A stretch of 64,000 nt of DNA from Paenibacillus azoreducens (GCF_021654775.1 NZ_AP025343.1:7230001-7294000), one strand, 5' to 3'; shown: positions 20,184-28,521, counted from the stretch's first letter. Numbers and translations: made by a program. Notes: a model not told the origin generated them from the letters alone.

Positions 20184-20999
20184 ATGAAAGAACAATTTTC
20201 TAAATTGTTTGGTTTGACGGAGCGCAACAATAATGATGAGGTAAAACAAGTTCCGGTGGGAGAGATTGTCAGCAGCCCTTATCAACCCCGTACGATTTTT
20301 GATGACGAGAAGATTGATGAGTTATGCCAAACGATCAAAACCCATGGCGTTATCCAACCTATTGTTGTTCGAGTCCGCAATTCCAAATATGAAATCATTG
20401 CCGGAGAACGTCGCTGGCGTGCTGTAACTAAACTCGGCATGGATACGATCCCCGCGATTGTTCGCGAATTTAATGACTCTCAGGCGGCTTCGATTGCGTT
20501 AATCGAGAATCTGCAGCGGGAAGGTCTGACGTCGATCGAAGAAGCTGTCGCTTACCAAAAGCTGATTGATCTCCATCAATTGACACAAGAAAGTTTGGCG
20601 CAGCGCCTTGGCAAGAGTCAGTCGACCATAGCGAATAAAATACGTTTGCTTCATTTGCCTGAAGAAGTGAAAGCAGCGCTTATGGAGCGTAAAATTACGG
20701 AGCGTCATGCCCGCGCGCTTTTGTCTTTGGAGACAGAGGAGCTTCAACTGAAGTTGTTATCGGAGATTATTTCCAAGGAATTGAATGTGAAACAAACCGA
20801 AGCGAGAGTCGCTTTTTATAAAGAAAAATCGAAAATTAAAAAGTCCAAACGAATTTCTTTTACCAAAGATGTACGTTTGGCCTTAAATACCATTCGTCAA
20901 TCGATTGATATGGTGTCTGATTCCGGATTGGCGATCAAAACGAAGGAAAATGATCATGAAGATCATTATGAAATTGTGATCCAAATTCCGAAACGTTAA
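20184..20999 (+). CDS. noc: Nucleoid occlusion protein Noc
   Basis: This 271-residue ParB paralogue protects the nucleoid from septation by binding Noc sites and the membrane. The N-terminal [11 protein letters not shown] is the amphipathic membrane-targeting helix. The CTPase/ParB core has [27 protein letters not shown] and [14 protein letters not shown], followed by the helix-turn-helix [19 protein letters not shown]. Start: the ATG at 20184 (MKEQF) fits the conserved N terminus; an in-frame GTG lies five codons upstream. Assignment as Noc rather than ParB rests on the N terminus and position just before soj-spo0J. Confidence 0.92.
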   Translation: MKEQFSKLFGLTERNNNDEVKQVPVGEIVSSPYQPRTIFDDEKIDELCQTIKTHGVIQPIVVRVRNSKYEIIAGERRWRAVTKLGMDTIPAIVREFNDSQAASIALIENLQREGLTSIEEAVAYQKLIDLHQLTQESLAQRLGKSQSTIANKIRLLHLPEEVKAALMERKITERHARALLSLETEELQLKLLSEIISKELNVKQTEARVAFYKEKSKIKKSKRISFTKDVRLALNTIRQSIDMVSDSGLAIKTKENDHEDHYEIVIQIPKR

Positions 21000-21371
21000 T
21001 AGATTGGTTTGGCTGCAGGCGGCTTGTCGGGCCGCTTTTTTAGCCGAAGGATAGCAAACGGCCTCTATAAACCCTGAGCTAAGCTGGGAAAGAGGCGGTT
21101 TGCATTTTGCTGTATAAGCCGTATTGATAGGAAAATGGTGGAAAAACCGATGCTTGTGGTTCCGGGCTCAGGATTTCTCTTTTAATAGGGATAATGCACT
21201 TGTGCAGGGCGAAGCCGCTTTCAGTTTGTACCTGGAAGGAATGAAACCGGACGGTCAGTAATGACTCATCTTGGATTCTTCTTTCAGAATGTATGCAGCC
21301 GAATGTTTTGCTGTGTAATACAATCCAGTGACCTACAAGAAGAGTTTTCATACACAATGAGGTGAATTTGA
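21000..21371. other. Intergenic region noc-soj
   Basis: It contains the noc terminator at 21019-21041 (GCGGC-ttgtcgg-GCCGC and six T residues). A second, longer hairpin lies at 21053-21108 (GCAAACGGCCTCT paired with AGAGGCGGTTTGC, then TTTT). A 92-codon minus-strand frame (21079-21357) is discussed among the rejected items. Confidence 0.65.
21019..21041 (+). terminator. Rho-independent terminator of noc
   Basis: A GCGGC / GCCGC stem with a 7-nt loop is followed by TTTTTT, 20 bp after the noc stop. Confidence 0.8.
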
Positions 21372-22133
21372 GTGTCCAAAATCATTGCCATAGCAAATCA
21401 AAAGGGCGGGGTCGGGAAAACCACAACCTCCGTCAATCTCGGTGCAGGCCTGGCTTCGCTCGGTAAAAGAGTGCTGCTTGTAGACATTGATCCGCAAGGC
21501 AATACCACGAGTGGCGTTGGCATCAACAAAGCCGATGTAGCCAATTGCATCTATGACGTCATTATCAATGAAGTTCATCCCAAGGAAGCGATTCTTGAGA
21601 CACAGGTCGAAGGATTGCATATTATTCCGGCTACCATTCAATTGGCAGGTGCGGAAATCGAACTGGTGTCGACCATTTCCCGGGAGCTTCGTTTGAAAAA
21701 ATCGCTGCAGCTCGTAAAAGGGAATTACGATTATATTTTGATTGATTGTCCGCCTTCTTTAGGGATTTTGACGATCAACTCTTTGACTGCCGCCGATTCG
21801 GTAATTATTCCGATCCAATGTGAATATTATGCGCTTGAAGGATTAAGCCAACTGCTCAACTCTGTTCGTTTGGTCCAAAAGCATTTGAATACCTCGCTGA
21901 AGATTGAGGGTGTGTTGCTTACTATGTTGGATGCCCGCACAAATCTCGGGATTCAGGTCATTGAGGAAGTCAAAAAATATTTTCAAGAAAAAGTATACCG
22001 TACGATTATCCCGCGGAATGTCCGTTTAAGCGAAGCGCCTTCCCATGGTCAAACAATCATGACTTATGATCCGCGTTCCAAAGGTGCAGAAGTTTATTTA
22101 GAGTTGGCAAAGGAAGTGATGTCTTATGAGTAA
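21372..22133 (+). CDS. soj: Chromosome partitioning ATPase Soj/ParA
   Basis: This 253-residue ParA-type ATPase has the deviant Walker A motif QKGGVGKTTTSVNLG at residues 10-24, switch I VDIDPQGNTTSG and Walker B YILIDCPPSLG. Soj acts with Spo0J in origin segregation and, in Bacillus, regulates DnaA activity. It lacks an N-terminal HTH, so it is the short chromosomal type. The GTG start follows TGAGGTGA. It overlaps spo0J by eight bases. Confidence 0.96.
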   Translation: MSKIIAIANQKGGVGKTTTSVNLGAGLASLGKRVLLVDIDPQGNTTSGVGINKADVANCIYDVIINEVHPKEAILETQVEGLHIIPATIQLAGAEIELVSTISRELRLKKSLQLVKGNYDYILIDCPPSLGILTINSLTAADSVIIPIQCEYYALEGLSQLLNSVRLVQKHLNTSLKIEGVLLTMLDARTNLGIQVIEEVKKYFQEKVYRTIIPRNVRLSEAPSHGQTIMTYDPRSKGAEVYLELAKEVMSYE

Positions 22134-22968
22134 ACGGTTGGGCAAAGGACTTGATGCCTTAATTCCATCCCTTTCTATCAACGAAGATGATAAAATTGTG
22201 GAAATTCCGCTGAGCCAACTTCGTGCGAATCCCTACCAACCGCGTAAAGATTTCAATGAGGAATCCATTCAGGAACTGGCGGAGTCCATTCGTCAGCATG
22301 GCGTCATTCAGCCGATCATTGTCCGCAGTGTATTAAAGGGATATGAAATTATTGCTGGTGAACGTCGCTTCCGTGCTTCGCAATATTGCGGAAAGGCAAC
22401 AATTCCGGCGGTTGTCCGCAGCTTCAGTGATCAACAGGTTATGGAAATAGCATTGATCGAGAATCTGCAGCGTGAAAACCTGAATGCGATGGAGGTTGCG
22501 GTTGCATATCAGGGACTGATGGATCAGTATTCGCTCACGCAGGAGGAATTGTCTCTTAAGGTAGGAAAATCAAGATCGCATATTGCTAATTTCCTGCGTT
22601 TGCTTTCGCTTCCTGACGAAGTTAAAGATTATGTTTCACGTGGAACATTATCTATGGGGCATGCCCGTGCCATCGTTGGATTAAAAGATCCTGTGCTTAT
22701 GAAGCAGTTGGCCAAACAGTGCGTGGCTAATGAGTGGAGCGTCCGTGATTTGGAGGAAGCTGTTAAAAACCTGGATCGGAAGACGGATGAAAATAAAAGT
22801 AAGCCAAAAGCGAAAAAACGCGATCCTTATATTGATAGTTTGGAAGAATCATTGCGTGAACGCTTTAGAACGACTGTGAAAATCAAACAAAACAAAGATA
22901 AGGGGAAAATCGAGCTGAATTATTACAGCAAGCAGGATTTGGAACGACTGCTGGAGCTTTTACAATAA
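22126..22968 (+). CDS. spo0J: Chromosome partitioning protein Spo0J/ParB
   Basis: This 280-residue CTP-dependent DNA clamp loads at parS and recruits SMC. The N terminus SKRLGKGLDALIPSLS is typical. The ParB core has RANPYQPRKDF, GVIQPIIVRS, AGERRFRAS and ENLQRENLNAMEVA. The helix-turn-helix LSLKVGKSRSHIANFLRLL and a C-terminal dimerisation domain follow. The gene carries an internal parS-like site (22632-22647), as in Bacillus. It is coupled to soj. Confidence 0.96.
   Translation: MSKRLGKGLDALIPSLSINEDDKIVEIPLSQLRANPYQPRKDFNEESIQELAESIRQHGVIQPIIVRSVLKGYEIIAGERRFRASQYCGKATIPAVVRSFSDQQVMEIALIENLQRENLNAMEVAVAYQGLMDQYSLTQEELSLKVGKSRSHIANFLRLLSLPDEVKDYVSRGTLSMGHARAIVGLKDPVLMKQLAKQCVANEWSVRDLEEAVKNLDRKTDENKSKPKAKKRDPYIDSLEESLRERFRTTVKIKQNKDKGKIELNYYSKQDLERLLELLQ
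22632..22647. other. parS-like site inside spo0J
   Basis: TGTTTCACGTGGAACA matches the parS consensus at 15 of 16 positions. A parS within spo0J is also known in Bacillus subtilis. Confidence 0.8.
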
Positions 22969-23310
22969 GAGCAATCTTATGGTAGTGCGAGGTGACATGT
23001 CCGGTTTGTTCCCTGATATGGGGAAAGGATATGTCATTCTCTTTTTTAGGGTGAGAAAAGCTTGAGAGGTAGAGGAGTAGATTCCCATCTAAAAAAAGCC
23101 TGTCTAATGTGTCAAATGTAAGTTAGGCAGAGATGCTTTTTGTAATCCAACTTGATCGGAAAACGCCAAGGAGTACCAATGATTTATGAAACAAGTTGAA
23201 ATGGGTCGCTGAGCGATGCCGATTGATATTGATTGTTTTATGAGCGCTGTCAAAACCTTAATTGAAATTCGAATGTTAAAGGAACAGTCTGACCGGAAAG
23301 GGGGAAGATT
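22969..23310. other. Intergenic region spo0J to NifS-like gene
   Basis: It contains the soj-spo0J terminator: TGACATGTCC (22993-23002) pairs with GGATATGTCA (23027-23036), followed by TTCTCTTTTTT. Nothing else is recognised. Confidence 0.6.
22993..23047 (+). terminator. Terminator of soj-spo0J
   Basis: A 10-bp stem (one G-U pair) with a 24-nt loop is followed by a T-rich tract. Confidence 0.65.
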
Positions 23311-24465
23311 GTGAAGTCGCTTATTTACTTGGATCATGCAGCCACTTCCTGGCCCAAGCCTCCCGAAGTGATGCAAGCCATGCAGCATGCGATGGTAGAG
23401 GCCGCAGCTAACCCGGGACGTGGAAGTCATTACATGGCAGTTCAAGCCAGCAGAGTACTCTTTGATACCCGGAAAATTTTGTCGCGTTTGTTTCAGATTC
23501 GTAACCCCAATGACTTGATTTTTACGTATAATACAACGGAAGCGTTAAATTTAGCCATTAAAGGCTTGCTTCGTGAAGGGGATTCGGTTGTTGCGACAAT
23601 GATCGAACATAATTCCGTCAGACGGCCGCTGGAATATCTGAAACGTGTCTTAGGTATTCAAGTTGAATATATCCCGGTGAATAAGTGCGGAGAACTGGAT
23701 ATGATTAGGATGAAGGCGGCTATATCGAGACGCCCTAGATTGGTTGTATGCAGCCATAGTTCCAATTTGCTCGGGAGTATTCTGCCGATAACAGAAATCG
23801 GGGAATTGGCCCGCCGCTTTAATGCGGTATTTTTGGTGGATGCGGCCCAGAGCGCAGGTTGCCTGGATATCGATGTCTCTGCGATGAATATCGATTTGCT
23901 GGCTTTTCCTGGACATAAAGGGCTGCTTGGACCTCAGGGGACGGGCGGATTATATATCTCCCCGGCGATTGAATTGGAGCCACTCCTGCATGGCGGAACC
24001 GGAAGTCAGTCGGAGGAGAAGGAGCAGCCGTTGGTGCGCCCGGATCGATATGAGGCCGGTACGCCGAACACGATCGGCATTGCCGGTTTAAAGGCTGGTG
24101 TCGAGCAGGTGCTGGCGCGGACCCCCAAACGAATCTATCAGCATGAATGGGGATTGGTACAACAAATGATGGATGGGATCCAGGGCATACCGGGTCTTCA
24201 GCTCTTAGGGCCAGAAGCAGGCCAACCGAGAACCGGAATAACTTCTTTCATTTCGGCGAAGGTGGATGCCAGTGAGCTTGCTTTTCGTTTGGACAGGGAA
24301 TATGGCATTGCCGTACGCGCAGGCATGCATTGTACACCATTGGCGCATGAAGCCGCAGAGACGCTTCGGACAGGTGCGGTGCGTGCGAGCGTGGGCGTGG
24401 ATACCACAGCCGTAGAGGTAGACGCTTTTATTGAAGCAGTAAAGGAAATATGCGGTAGGGCATAA
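23311..24465 (+). CDS. Aminotransferase class V / cysteine desulfurase (NifS/Csd)-like protein
   Basis: This 384-residue PLP enzyme has the NifS/Csd fold. It begins IYLDHAATSWPKPPEVMQAM. The cofactor lysine is about K203 in FPGHKGLLGPQGTG, preceded by VDAAQSAGCLDID (the PLP-ring Asp). A candidate catalytic Cys (C341) lies in RAGMHCTPLAHE. It resembles the branch often annotated 'cysteine desulfurase family protein' in Firmicutes, rather than the IscS or SufS branches. The substrate (cysteine or selenocysteine) cannot be told from sequence. The GTG start follows GGGGGAAG. A small CPxP-motif protein lies 1.3 kb downstream and could accept its sulfur or selenium. Confidence 0.85.
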   Translation: MKSLIYLDHAATSWPKPPEVMQAMQHAMVEAAANPGRGSHYMAVQASRVLFDTRKILSRLFQIRNPNDLIFTYNTTEALNLAIKGLLREGDSVVATMIEHNSVRRPLEYLKRVLGIQVEYIPVNKCGELDMIRMKAAISRRPRLVVCSHSSNLLGSILPITEIGELARRFNAVFLVDAAQSAGCLDIDVSAMNIDLLAFPGHKGLLGPQGTGGLYISPAIELEPLLHGGTGSQSEEKEQPLVRPDRYEAGTPNTIGIAGLKAGVEQVLARTPKRIYQHEWGLVQQMMDGIQGIPGLQLLGPEAGQPRTGITSFISAKVDASELAFRLDREYGIAVRAGMHCTPLAHEAAETLRTGAVRASVGVDTTAVEVDAFIEAVKEICGRA

Positions 24466-24553
24466 GGGATTGTATCGGACAAGTCTTTTAATGATTGAAG
24501 AAAAATGAACTGAAGCGTGTTTGATCAAGATTGAGGAAAAGGAATGAACAGCA

Positions 24554-25054
24554 ATGTCGGATTTGAATAGTTTAATCATGGAACAGCTGCAGTGGTTTAT
24601 CGGCGGGGTAATGCTCCTCATTTTGATCTTGCTCGTGATGGCGATTACTCAGGGAGCGAAGCTCCGCAAGATGCGCCGCAAATATGATTTGATGATGGAG
24701 GGCAGCGGAGTAGAGAACCTTGAGACCCTGCTGGTTGATTTGAAAGTGCAAATGGATGCCATTGAAGATGAACAAGAACAGCAGCGCAAAGCCCAGGAAA
24801 TGCTGTTAACGAAGCTGCAGCAGGTCAAAGGAAAAGTGGGCATCAAACGTTATAATGCGTTCAGCGATCAGGGCAGCGATTTGAGCTTTTCATTCGCCAT
24901 TGTTGATGAAAAGAAAAATGGAGTTGTCATTTCAGCTCTTTACAGCCGCGACAGCTCCTATGTATATGCCAAGCCGCTTGCGGCAGGCGAATCAACCTAT
25001 GCATTATCTCCGGAAGAAATAGAAGCGATCAGTCTAGCCGGGCAACAAGGGTAG
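24554..25054 (+). CDS. DUF4446 family membrane protein
   Basis: This 166-residue protein has one N-terminal membrane helix (about residues 14-34, WFIGGVMLLILILLVMAI), then a basic stretch and a coiled-coil-like segment (about 52-90). The soluble C-terminal domain has the family-typical GIKRYNAFSDQGSDLSFSFA and SRDSSYVYAKP blocks. The family is conserved next to soj-spo0J and yyaC in spore formers; function is unknown. Its last 26 bp overlap the convergent yyaC gene. Confidence 0.88.
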   Translation: MSDLNSLIMEQLQWFIGGVMLLILILLVMAITQGAKLRKMRRKYDLMMEGSGVENLETLLVDLKVQMDAIEDEQEQQRKAQEMLLTKLQQVKGKVGIKRYNAFSDQGSDLSFSFAIVDEKKNGVVISALYSRDSSYVYAKPLAAGESTYALSPEEIEAISLAGQQG

Positions 25055-25634
25055 AACGTGTTTTCCATTCCTGGATTGCTCCCTGAAGGGTGGATGCAAT
25101 AATCTCCGATAGACGCATAACCAGACTTAAGCGAGTGTTTTGCAATACGAAATATTCCATGAAGCCGCCGACGTTAACGATACCAGTCAAATGGATATCG
25201 CCAACCGGCGGTAATTCTTTATGTACGCCTGCCCCGGGTTTTAGCGGGCCGCTGGCGACCTGAATACAGCCGACGCTGGAAGATTGCCCGAGACAAGCAT
25301 CAATACCGATAACAAAGGGGTTATCGTACAGAGTATAAATAGAGGAGAGCGTCTCTTGCAGATTGACGGCATGAACAGGCTCATCCAAAGTCCCGAACAA
25401 GTGATACCATGGACTTTTATAACGGGCCAGGGCTGTTCCGACCAAAGGTCCAAGGCAATCACCGGTAGAACGGTCGGTGCCGATGCAGACGATAATAACC
25501 TGCTGCTTGTCCTCAGCTTGGGATAAGTAAAACAAAAGCCGATGAATGATAGCGGAATGGATTTCGGGATCGGTATGTGGTATTTTTAAGCAAGAAAGCT
25601 GTTGTTGCTTGGAAGGTTGAGACAGCTGTGTCAT
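25029..25634 (-). CDS. yyaC: Spore protease-like protein YyaC (DUF1256)
   Basis: This 201-residue protein belongs to the YyaC family, related to the germination protease GPR that cleaves small acid-soluble spore proteins. The characteristic acidic motifs are present: CIGTDRSTGDCLGPLVG and VIGIDACLGQ. The central GTLDEPVHAVNL and GIVNVGGFMEYFVLQNTR blocks match the family. YyaC is sporulation-associated in Bacillus; its substrate is not established. It is the only minus-strand gene between noc and the YjzC gene and converges on the DUF4446 gene. Confidence 0.9.
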   Translation of the reverse strand: MTQLSQPSKQQQLSCLKIPHTDPEIHSAIIHRLLFYLSQAEDKQQVIIVCIGTDRSTGDCLGPLVGTALARYKSPWYHLFGTLDEPVHAVNLQETLSSIYTLYDNPFVIGIDACLGQSSSVGCIQVASGPLKPGAGVHKELPPVGDIHLTGIVNVGGFMEYFVLQNTRLSLVMRLSEIIASTLQGAIQEWKTRSTLVARLD

Positions 25635-25743
25635 AGAATCTTCCTTTCAAATGCGATTGGTAGTACTAGTATATGGATGCATGCATGTTTTTATACTTCC
25701 TGGAGACAAGCAATTTATTTGAGGGGAAGGCTGGCGGTGAAAT

Positions 25744-25989
25744 ATGGATGATTGGATGTTGATCGCCTTCGATTCGACGCAGCAGGCGCTGCGGGCCGAG
25801 ATGCTTTTGGAGTATGCGGATATTGAAATCGATCTTTGTCCTACACCCAAAACGATTACGGCAGGATGTGCTTTATCCATTCAATTTCCAAAGGAGGAGC
25901 TTGCGTCCGTACAGCAAATCATCGTTCAGGAGAATGTGGAAATCAGAGGAATCTACTATAACAACAAGGAGAAATATATAAGCATCTAG
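25744..25989 (+). CDS. DUF3343 protein, putative sulfur/selenium carrier
   Basis: This 81-residue protein matches DUF3343 (PF11823), described as Se/S-carrier-like. It has a CPTP sequence (C32 in DLCPTPKTITAGC), like the CPxP motif of TusA/YedF sulfur carriers, and a second Cys ten residues on (C42, AGCALSIQF). In other Firmicutes the family occurs with NifS-like enzymes, and one lies at 23311-24465 here. It starts the operon with the MscS and DUF951 genes. Its biochemical role is inferred. Confidence 0.82.
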   Translation: MDDWMLIAFDSTQQALRAEMLLEYADIEIDLCPTPKTITAGCALSIQFPKEELASVQQIIVQENVEIRGIYYNNKEKYISI

Positions 25990-26007
25990 AAATAGGAGAT
26001 GAGATTG

Positions 26008-26913
26008 GTGCACCCATATTGGCTTGAAACAGCAACTGGAGAACTGGATGGGGCTGTGGACAAAGCGGTAAAGTTTAGTGATATGATTATGAATTGGCTG
26101 ACGGATGTGGATATGTGGACAAATGTTTTGTTCTCCGGTATCCGCATTATTGTATTATTTATTGTGACCCGGATTGTCATCCGGGTAGTTTCGAAAATTA
26201 TAGACCGCTCGCTCGCGCGCCATGAACAGAGCCGGATTAACGTTAATCCACGCAGATTTGCCACAGTCGGCGAGCTTTTGAAAAATGTAACCTCCGTCAC
26301 CTGCAACTTTGTCATGGTTCTGCTCATCCTATCCGAATTTAATTTCAAGCTCGGGCCGCTGCTGGCGGGAGCCGGAGTGCTTGGACTTGCCATCGGTTTT
26401 GGCGCGCAAAGTTTGGTTAAGGATGTCATTACCGGGTTCTTTATTATATTGGAGGACCAATTTGCGGTAGGGGATGTCATTCAGACGGGAACCTACAAAG
26501 GAACGGTGGAAGTGATCGGGCTTCGTTCTACGCGTATTGTGAGCATGAATGGAGAGACTCATATTTTGCCGAATGGATTGATCACAAGCGTAACGAACTA
26601 TTCGTTTTCAAATGCGTTGGCCATGATCGATTTGCCGGTAAAAAATGAACGCTCGCTGGAAGAAGTCGTCGGTTTGGTTAAACAGGCACTGGCAGGGATT
26701 CAGGAGCAGAATGAAAACATTATTGCTGTTCCCGATGTTCTTGGCATCCAATCCATGAGTACGAGCGAATTCGTCATCCGGATCGTAGCCCAATGTGCAC
26801 CGAATACAAGGGCGGAAGTCGAACGGAATATGCTGGAAAATATTAAGCAGGCCATGGAATTTGATGAAAGGGAGAAACAAGCGCTGACTGAGCTTGCAGC
26901 GACCGAAGAATAG
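26008..26913 (+). CDS. MscS-family mechanosensitive ion channel
   Basis: This roughly 301-residue protein releases solutes on osmotic down-shock. Membrane segments are predicted at about 35-55 (VLFSGIRIIVLFIVTRIVIR), 85-105 and 110-130. The pore helix region is GPLLAGAGVLGLAIGFGAQS, followed by the MscS beta-domain entry LVKDVITGFFIILEDQFAVGD and HILPNGLI. The start is uncertain: the ATG at 25999 directly abuts AGGAG, so TTG at 26005 or GTG at 26008 (nine-base spacing) fits better. It is co-directional with the DUF3343 and DUF951 genes at short spacing. Confidence 0.9.
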   Translation: MHPYWLETATGELDGAVDKAVKFSDMIMNWLTDVDMWTNVLFSGIRIIVLFIVTRIVIRVVSKIIDRSLARHEQSRINVNPRRFATVGELLKNVTSVTCNFVMVLLILSEFNFKLGPLLAGAGVLGLAIGFGAQSLVKDVITGFFIILEDQFAVGDVIQTGTYKGTVEVIGLRSTRIVSMNGETHILPNGLITSVTNYSFSNALAMIDLPVKNERSLEEVVGLVKQALAGIQEQNENIIAVPDVLGIQSMSTSEFVIRIVAQCAPNTRAEVERNMLENIKQAMEFDEREKQALTELAATEE

Positions 26914-26930
26914 AAGGGGGAGGCATCAAC

Positions 26931-27149
26931 ATGGAACGAAAGGTATTTCAATTGGGCGATATCGTGCAAATGAAAAAAAATCATCCTTGCGGGAGCAATG
27001 AAATGGAAATTATCCGCATGGGGATGGATATCCGGATTAAATGCGTCAAATGCCAACATAGCGTATTGATTCCACGCGCCAAATTCGAAAAAAACATGAA
27101 AAAAGTGCTCCGTTCCAAAGAAGCGATTGAAGAGGAAAATGGAAAGTAA
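26931..27149 (+). CDS. DUF951 family protein
   Basis: This 72-residue protein of DUF951 (PF06107) has FQLGDIVQMKKNHPCGSNEM and MDIRIKCVKCQHSVLIPRAKFEK. The three cysteines (C-x-C-G spacing and KCVKC) resemble a small metal-binding or nucleic-acid-binding fold. The family is conserved next to the MscS gene in Firmicutes. Function unknown. The ATG follows AAGGGGGAGG. Confidence 0.9.
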   Translation: MERKVFQLGDIVQMKKNHPCGSNEMEIIRMGMDIRIKCVKCQHSVLIPRAKFEKNMKKVLRSKEAIEEENGK

Positions 27150-27164
27150 TATTATAATAATGTA

Positions 27165-27193
27165 TTGCAAATTTGGTTTTGGTATGATAAAAT
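27165..27193 (+). promoter_or_regulatory. Predicted promoter of tRNA-Ser
   Basis: There is a -35 TTGCAA (27165-27170), a 17-bp spacer and a -10 TAAAAT (27188-27193), 12 bp before the tRNA. Confidence 0.45.
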
Positions 27194-27205
27194 AAATCTT
27201 GCTGC

Positions 27206-27296
27206 GGAAAGGTACCCAAGAGGTCTAAGGGGGCTGACTCGAAATCAGTTAGGCGTCGCAAGGCGTGCGAGGGTTCGAATCCCTCTCTTTCCGCCA
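27206..27296 (+). tRNA. tRNA-Ser (anticodon CGA)
   Basis: A complete cloverleaf has the acceptor stem GGAAAGG / TCTTTCC, encoded CCA and the anticodon loop CTCGAAA on a CTGA/TCAG stem. A long variable arm (GGCGTCGCAAGGCGTGCG region) of the type II class marks it as serine. The T arm contains GGTTCGAATCC. It decodes UCG. Confidence 0.95.
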
Positions 27297-27835
27297 CATT
27301 CCCTTTTTTATCAAATATACTTCATAGAATAACGTAATACGACCAAACCTTTGGCCCCGTCATCGCCAAAGGTTTGGTCGTTTTTAGTATGTCTGAGGAT
27401 TATTCCCGTTTCTAACAGGCGAGTAGAATTCGCAGCAAAGCGGGAAGGGCAGCCGAAGATATGGGAAGATAAAAAGATAAGATTATCATCATATAGTGGT
27501 CAAGTTTTACTGATCGTTTTCGCGTAAAATTTGTTCTTAAAACCAAAGGAGAACCCGAAGGTTCTCCCATTTGGCAGACGATTACTTCATGGATTTTGGA
27601 ATTCGTTCTACAACAAACATATTTCTTGAAACATTGGTTTAAGCCAAGGAGCAATGCGACATTGCTCCAGACAAAATGTCTTTGGCACGTCCCTCCGCTT
27701 CTCTAATGTTTTGCTGTTTCACACTTCCAGTGATTTGTTACGCAGCTTAGGCCCAACGGAACCACACCTCTCTCGTAACCGTCTGATTGTATCATCTGCA
27801 TTCCGGCACGTAATTATACATGCTTCGCAAAAAAA
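27297..27835. other. Intergenic region tRNA-Ser to YjzC-like gene
   Basis: After the tRNA terminator (27340-27385) there are two hairpins best read on the minus strand. At 27542-27573, GGGAGAACC-ttcg-GGTTCTCC is followed by TTTGGTTTT. At 27650-27670, GGAGCAATG-tcg-CATTGCTCC is followed by TTGGCTT. A short GTG frame of 28 codons ends at the second hairpin (about 27645-27725, minus). I do not recognise it. No firm gene is seen. Confidence 0.45.
27340..27385 (+). terminator. Terminator of tRNA-Ser
   Basis: CGACCAAACCTTTGGC and GCCAAAGGTTTGGTCG form a perfect 16-bp stem with an 8-nt loop, followed by TTTTT. Confidence 0.9.
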
Positions 27836-28030
27836 TTAGTGAACCTTGGCCTTGGTTTTCTTTTTCCACTTCCGGTCCTTGTTGGTCGTTTTCGGGAAGG
27901 TTTCGCCGCGCTCCAACGTGATCATTTTCGGATTTTGGATTTCGGTATGGAAGCTGGCTTCCCCGACCTCCATATATACCCCAGGGTTCGGCGCCTTGTC
28001 ACCAGGCTCGAATTCAGTTTTTTCGCCCAT
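27836..28030 (-). CDS. YjzC-like small protein
   Basis: This 64-residue protein begins MGEKTEFEPGDKAPNPGVYM and contains QNPKMITLERGETFP and a basic C terminus (RKWKKKTKAKVH). It matches the YjzC family of Bacillales small proteins of unknown function. The second ATG (28030) is chosen because AAGGAGG lies nine bases before it, whereas the first ATG (28036) is only three bases away. It is divergent from rpsF. Confidence 0.8.
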   Translation of the reverse strand: MGEKTEFEPGDKAPNPGVYMEVGEASFHTEIQNPKMITLERGETFPKTTNKDRKWKKKTKAKVH

Positions 28031-28131
28031 CGGCATAAACCTCCTTATCGATTAAAAATGGACTGCCTTTGTAGTGTTTACACATCGGAAGGAATCATGT
28101 GTGCCGTTATTTTTGCCAATTGAAGCATGGC

Positions 28132-28160
28132 TTGCATTCGAACAGATGATTTGATATATT
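28132..28160 (+). promoter_or_regulatory. Predicted SigA promoter of rpsF-ssb-rpsR
   Basis: There is a -35 TTGCAT (28132-28137), a 17-bp spacer and a -10 TATATT (28155-28160). Confidence 0.6.
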
Positions 28161-28167
28161 AATATGG

Positions 28168-28235
28168 TGCGAGTTTAGACTCGCTCCTTGTTCCTGACCT
28201 TGATCAGGGGCCGAAGTCCATAAGGAGGTGAAAGA
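28168..28235 (+). promoter_or_regulatory. S6:S18-binding type mRNA leader of rpsF
   Basis: A GCGAGT-ttag-ACTCGC hairpin is followed by CCTGA-ccttga-TCAGG, whose 3' side continues GGCCGAAG. This presents a CCG in an internal loop above a CTT/AAG stem. The lower part can pair CTCCTT with the ribosome-binding site AAGGAG. This matches the autoregulatory element described for rpsF operons, where the S6:S18 dimer binds the CCG. Confidence 0.6.
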
Positions 28236-28236
28236 A

Positions 28237-28521
28237 ATGCGCAAATATGAAGTGATGTACATTATTCGTCCGGACATTGAACAAGAAGCTGTTCAAGCTG
28301 CAGTCGAAAGATTCCAAGGCATCATCTCCAACGGTGGAGAAATCACGAAGCATGAAGTGATGGGTAAACGCCGTCTTGCGTATGAGATCAAGAAATTCCG
28401 TGATGGTACTTTTGTTCTGGTAAACTTCACTGCAACTCCTGAAGTTGTTGCCGAACTCGAGCGTATCATGAAAATTTCTGACGAAGTCATTCGTTATCTC
28501 ATCACTCTTGACGTTGCTTAA
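28237..28521 (+). CDS. rpsF: 30S ribosomal protein S6
   Basis: This 94-residue protein begins MRKYEVMYIIRPDIEQEAV and contains GKRRLAYEIKKFRDGTFVLVNF, both typical of S6, which pairs with S18 on the 30S platform. The start is the ATG nine bases after a perfect AAGGAGG; an in-frame GTG three codons earlier overlaps the ribosome-binding site. First gene of the rpsF-ssb-rpsR operon. Confidence 0.97.
   Translation: MRKYEVMYIIRPDIEQEAVQAAVERFQGIISNGGEITKHEVMGKRRLAYEIKKFRDGTFVLVNFTATPEVVAELERIMKISDEVIRYLITLDVA

Noticed and set aside
19949-20203. 84-codon frame ahead of noc
   Set aside because: No ribosome-binding site, overlaps the noc start in another frame, and the composition does not resemble a known protein.
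21079-21357. 92-codon minus-strand frame divergent from soj
   Set aside because: No ribosome-binding site on that strand (the purine-rich sequence there serves soj), its stop falls inside a terminator-like hairpin, and no family was recognised. A real gene cannot be excluded.
21675-21688. ATTTCCCGGGAGCT in soj as a Noc site
   Set aside because: Three mismatches in the second half-site and it lies in conserved coding sequence.
27412-27654. 80-codon minus-strand frame after the tRNA
   Set aside because: It spans two hairpins, has no ribosome-binding site and shows no recognisable similarity.
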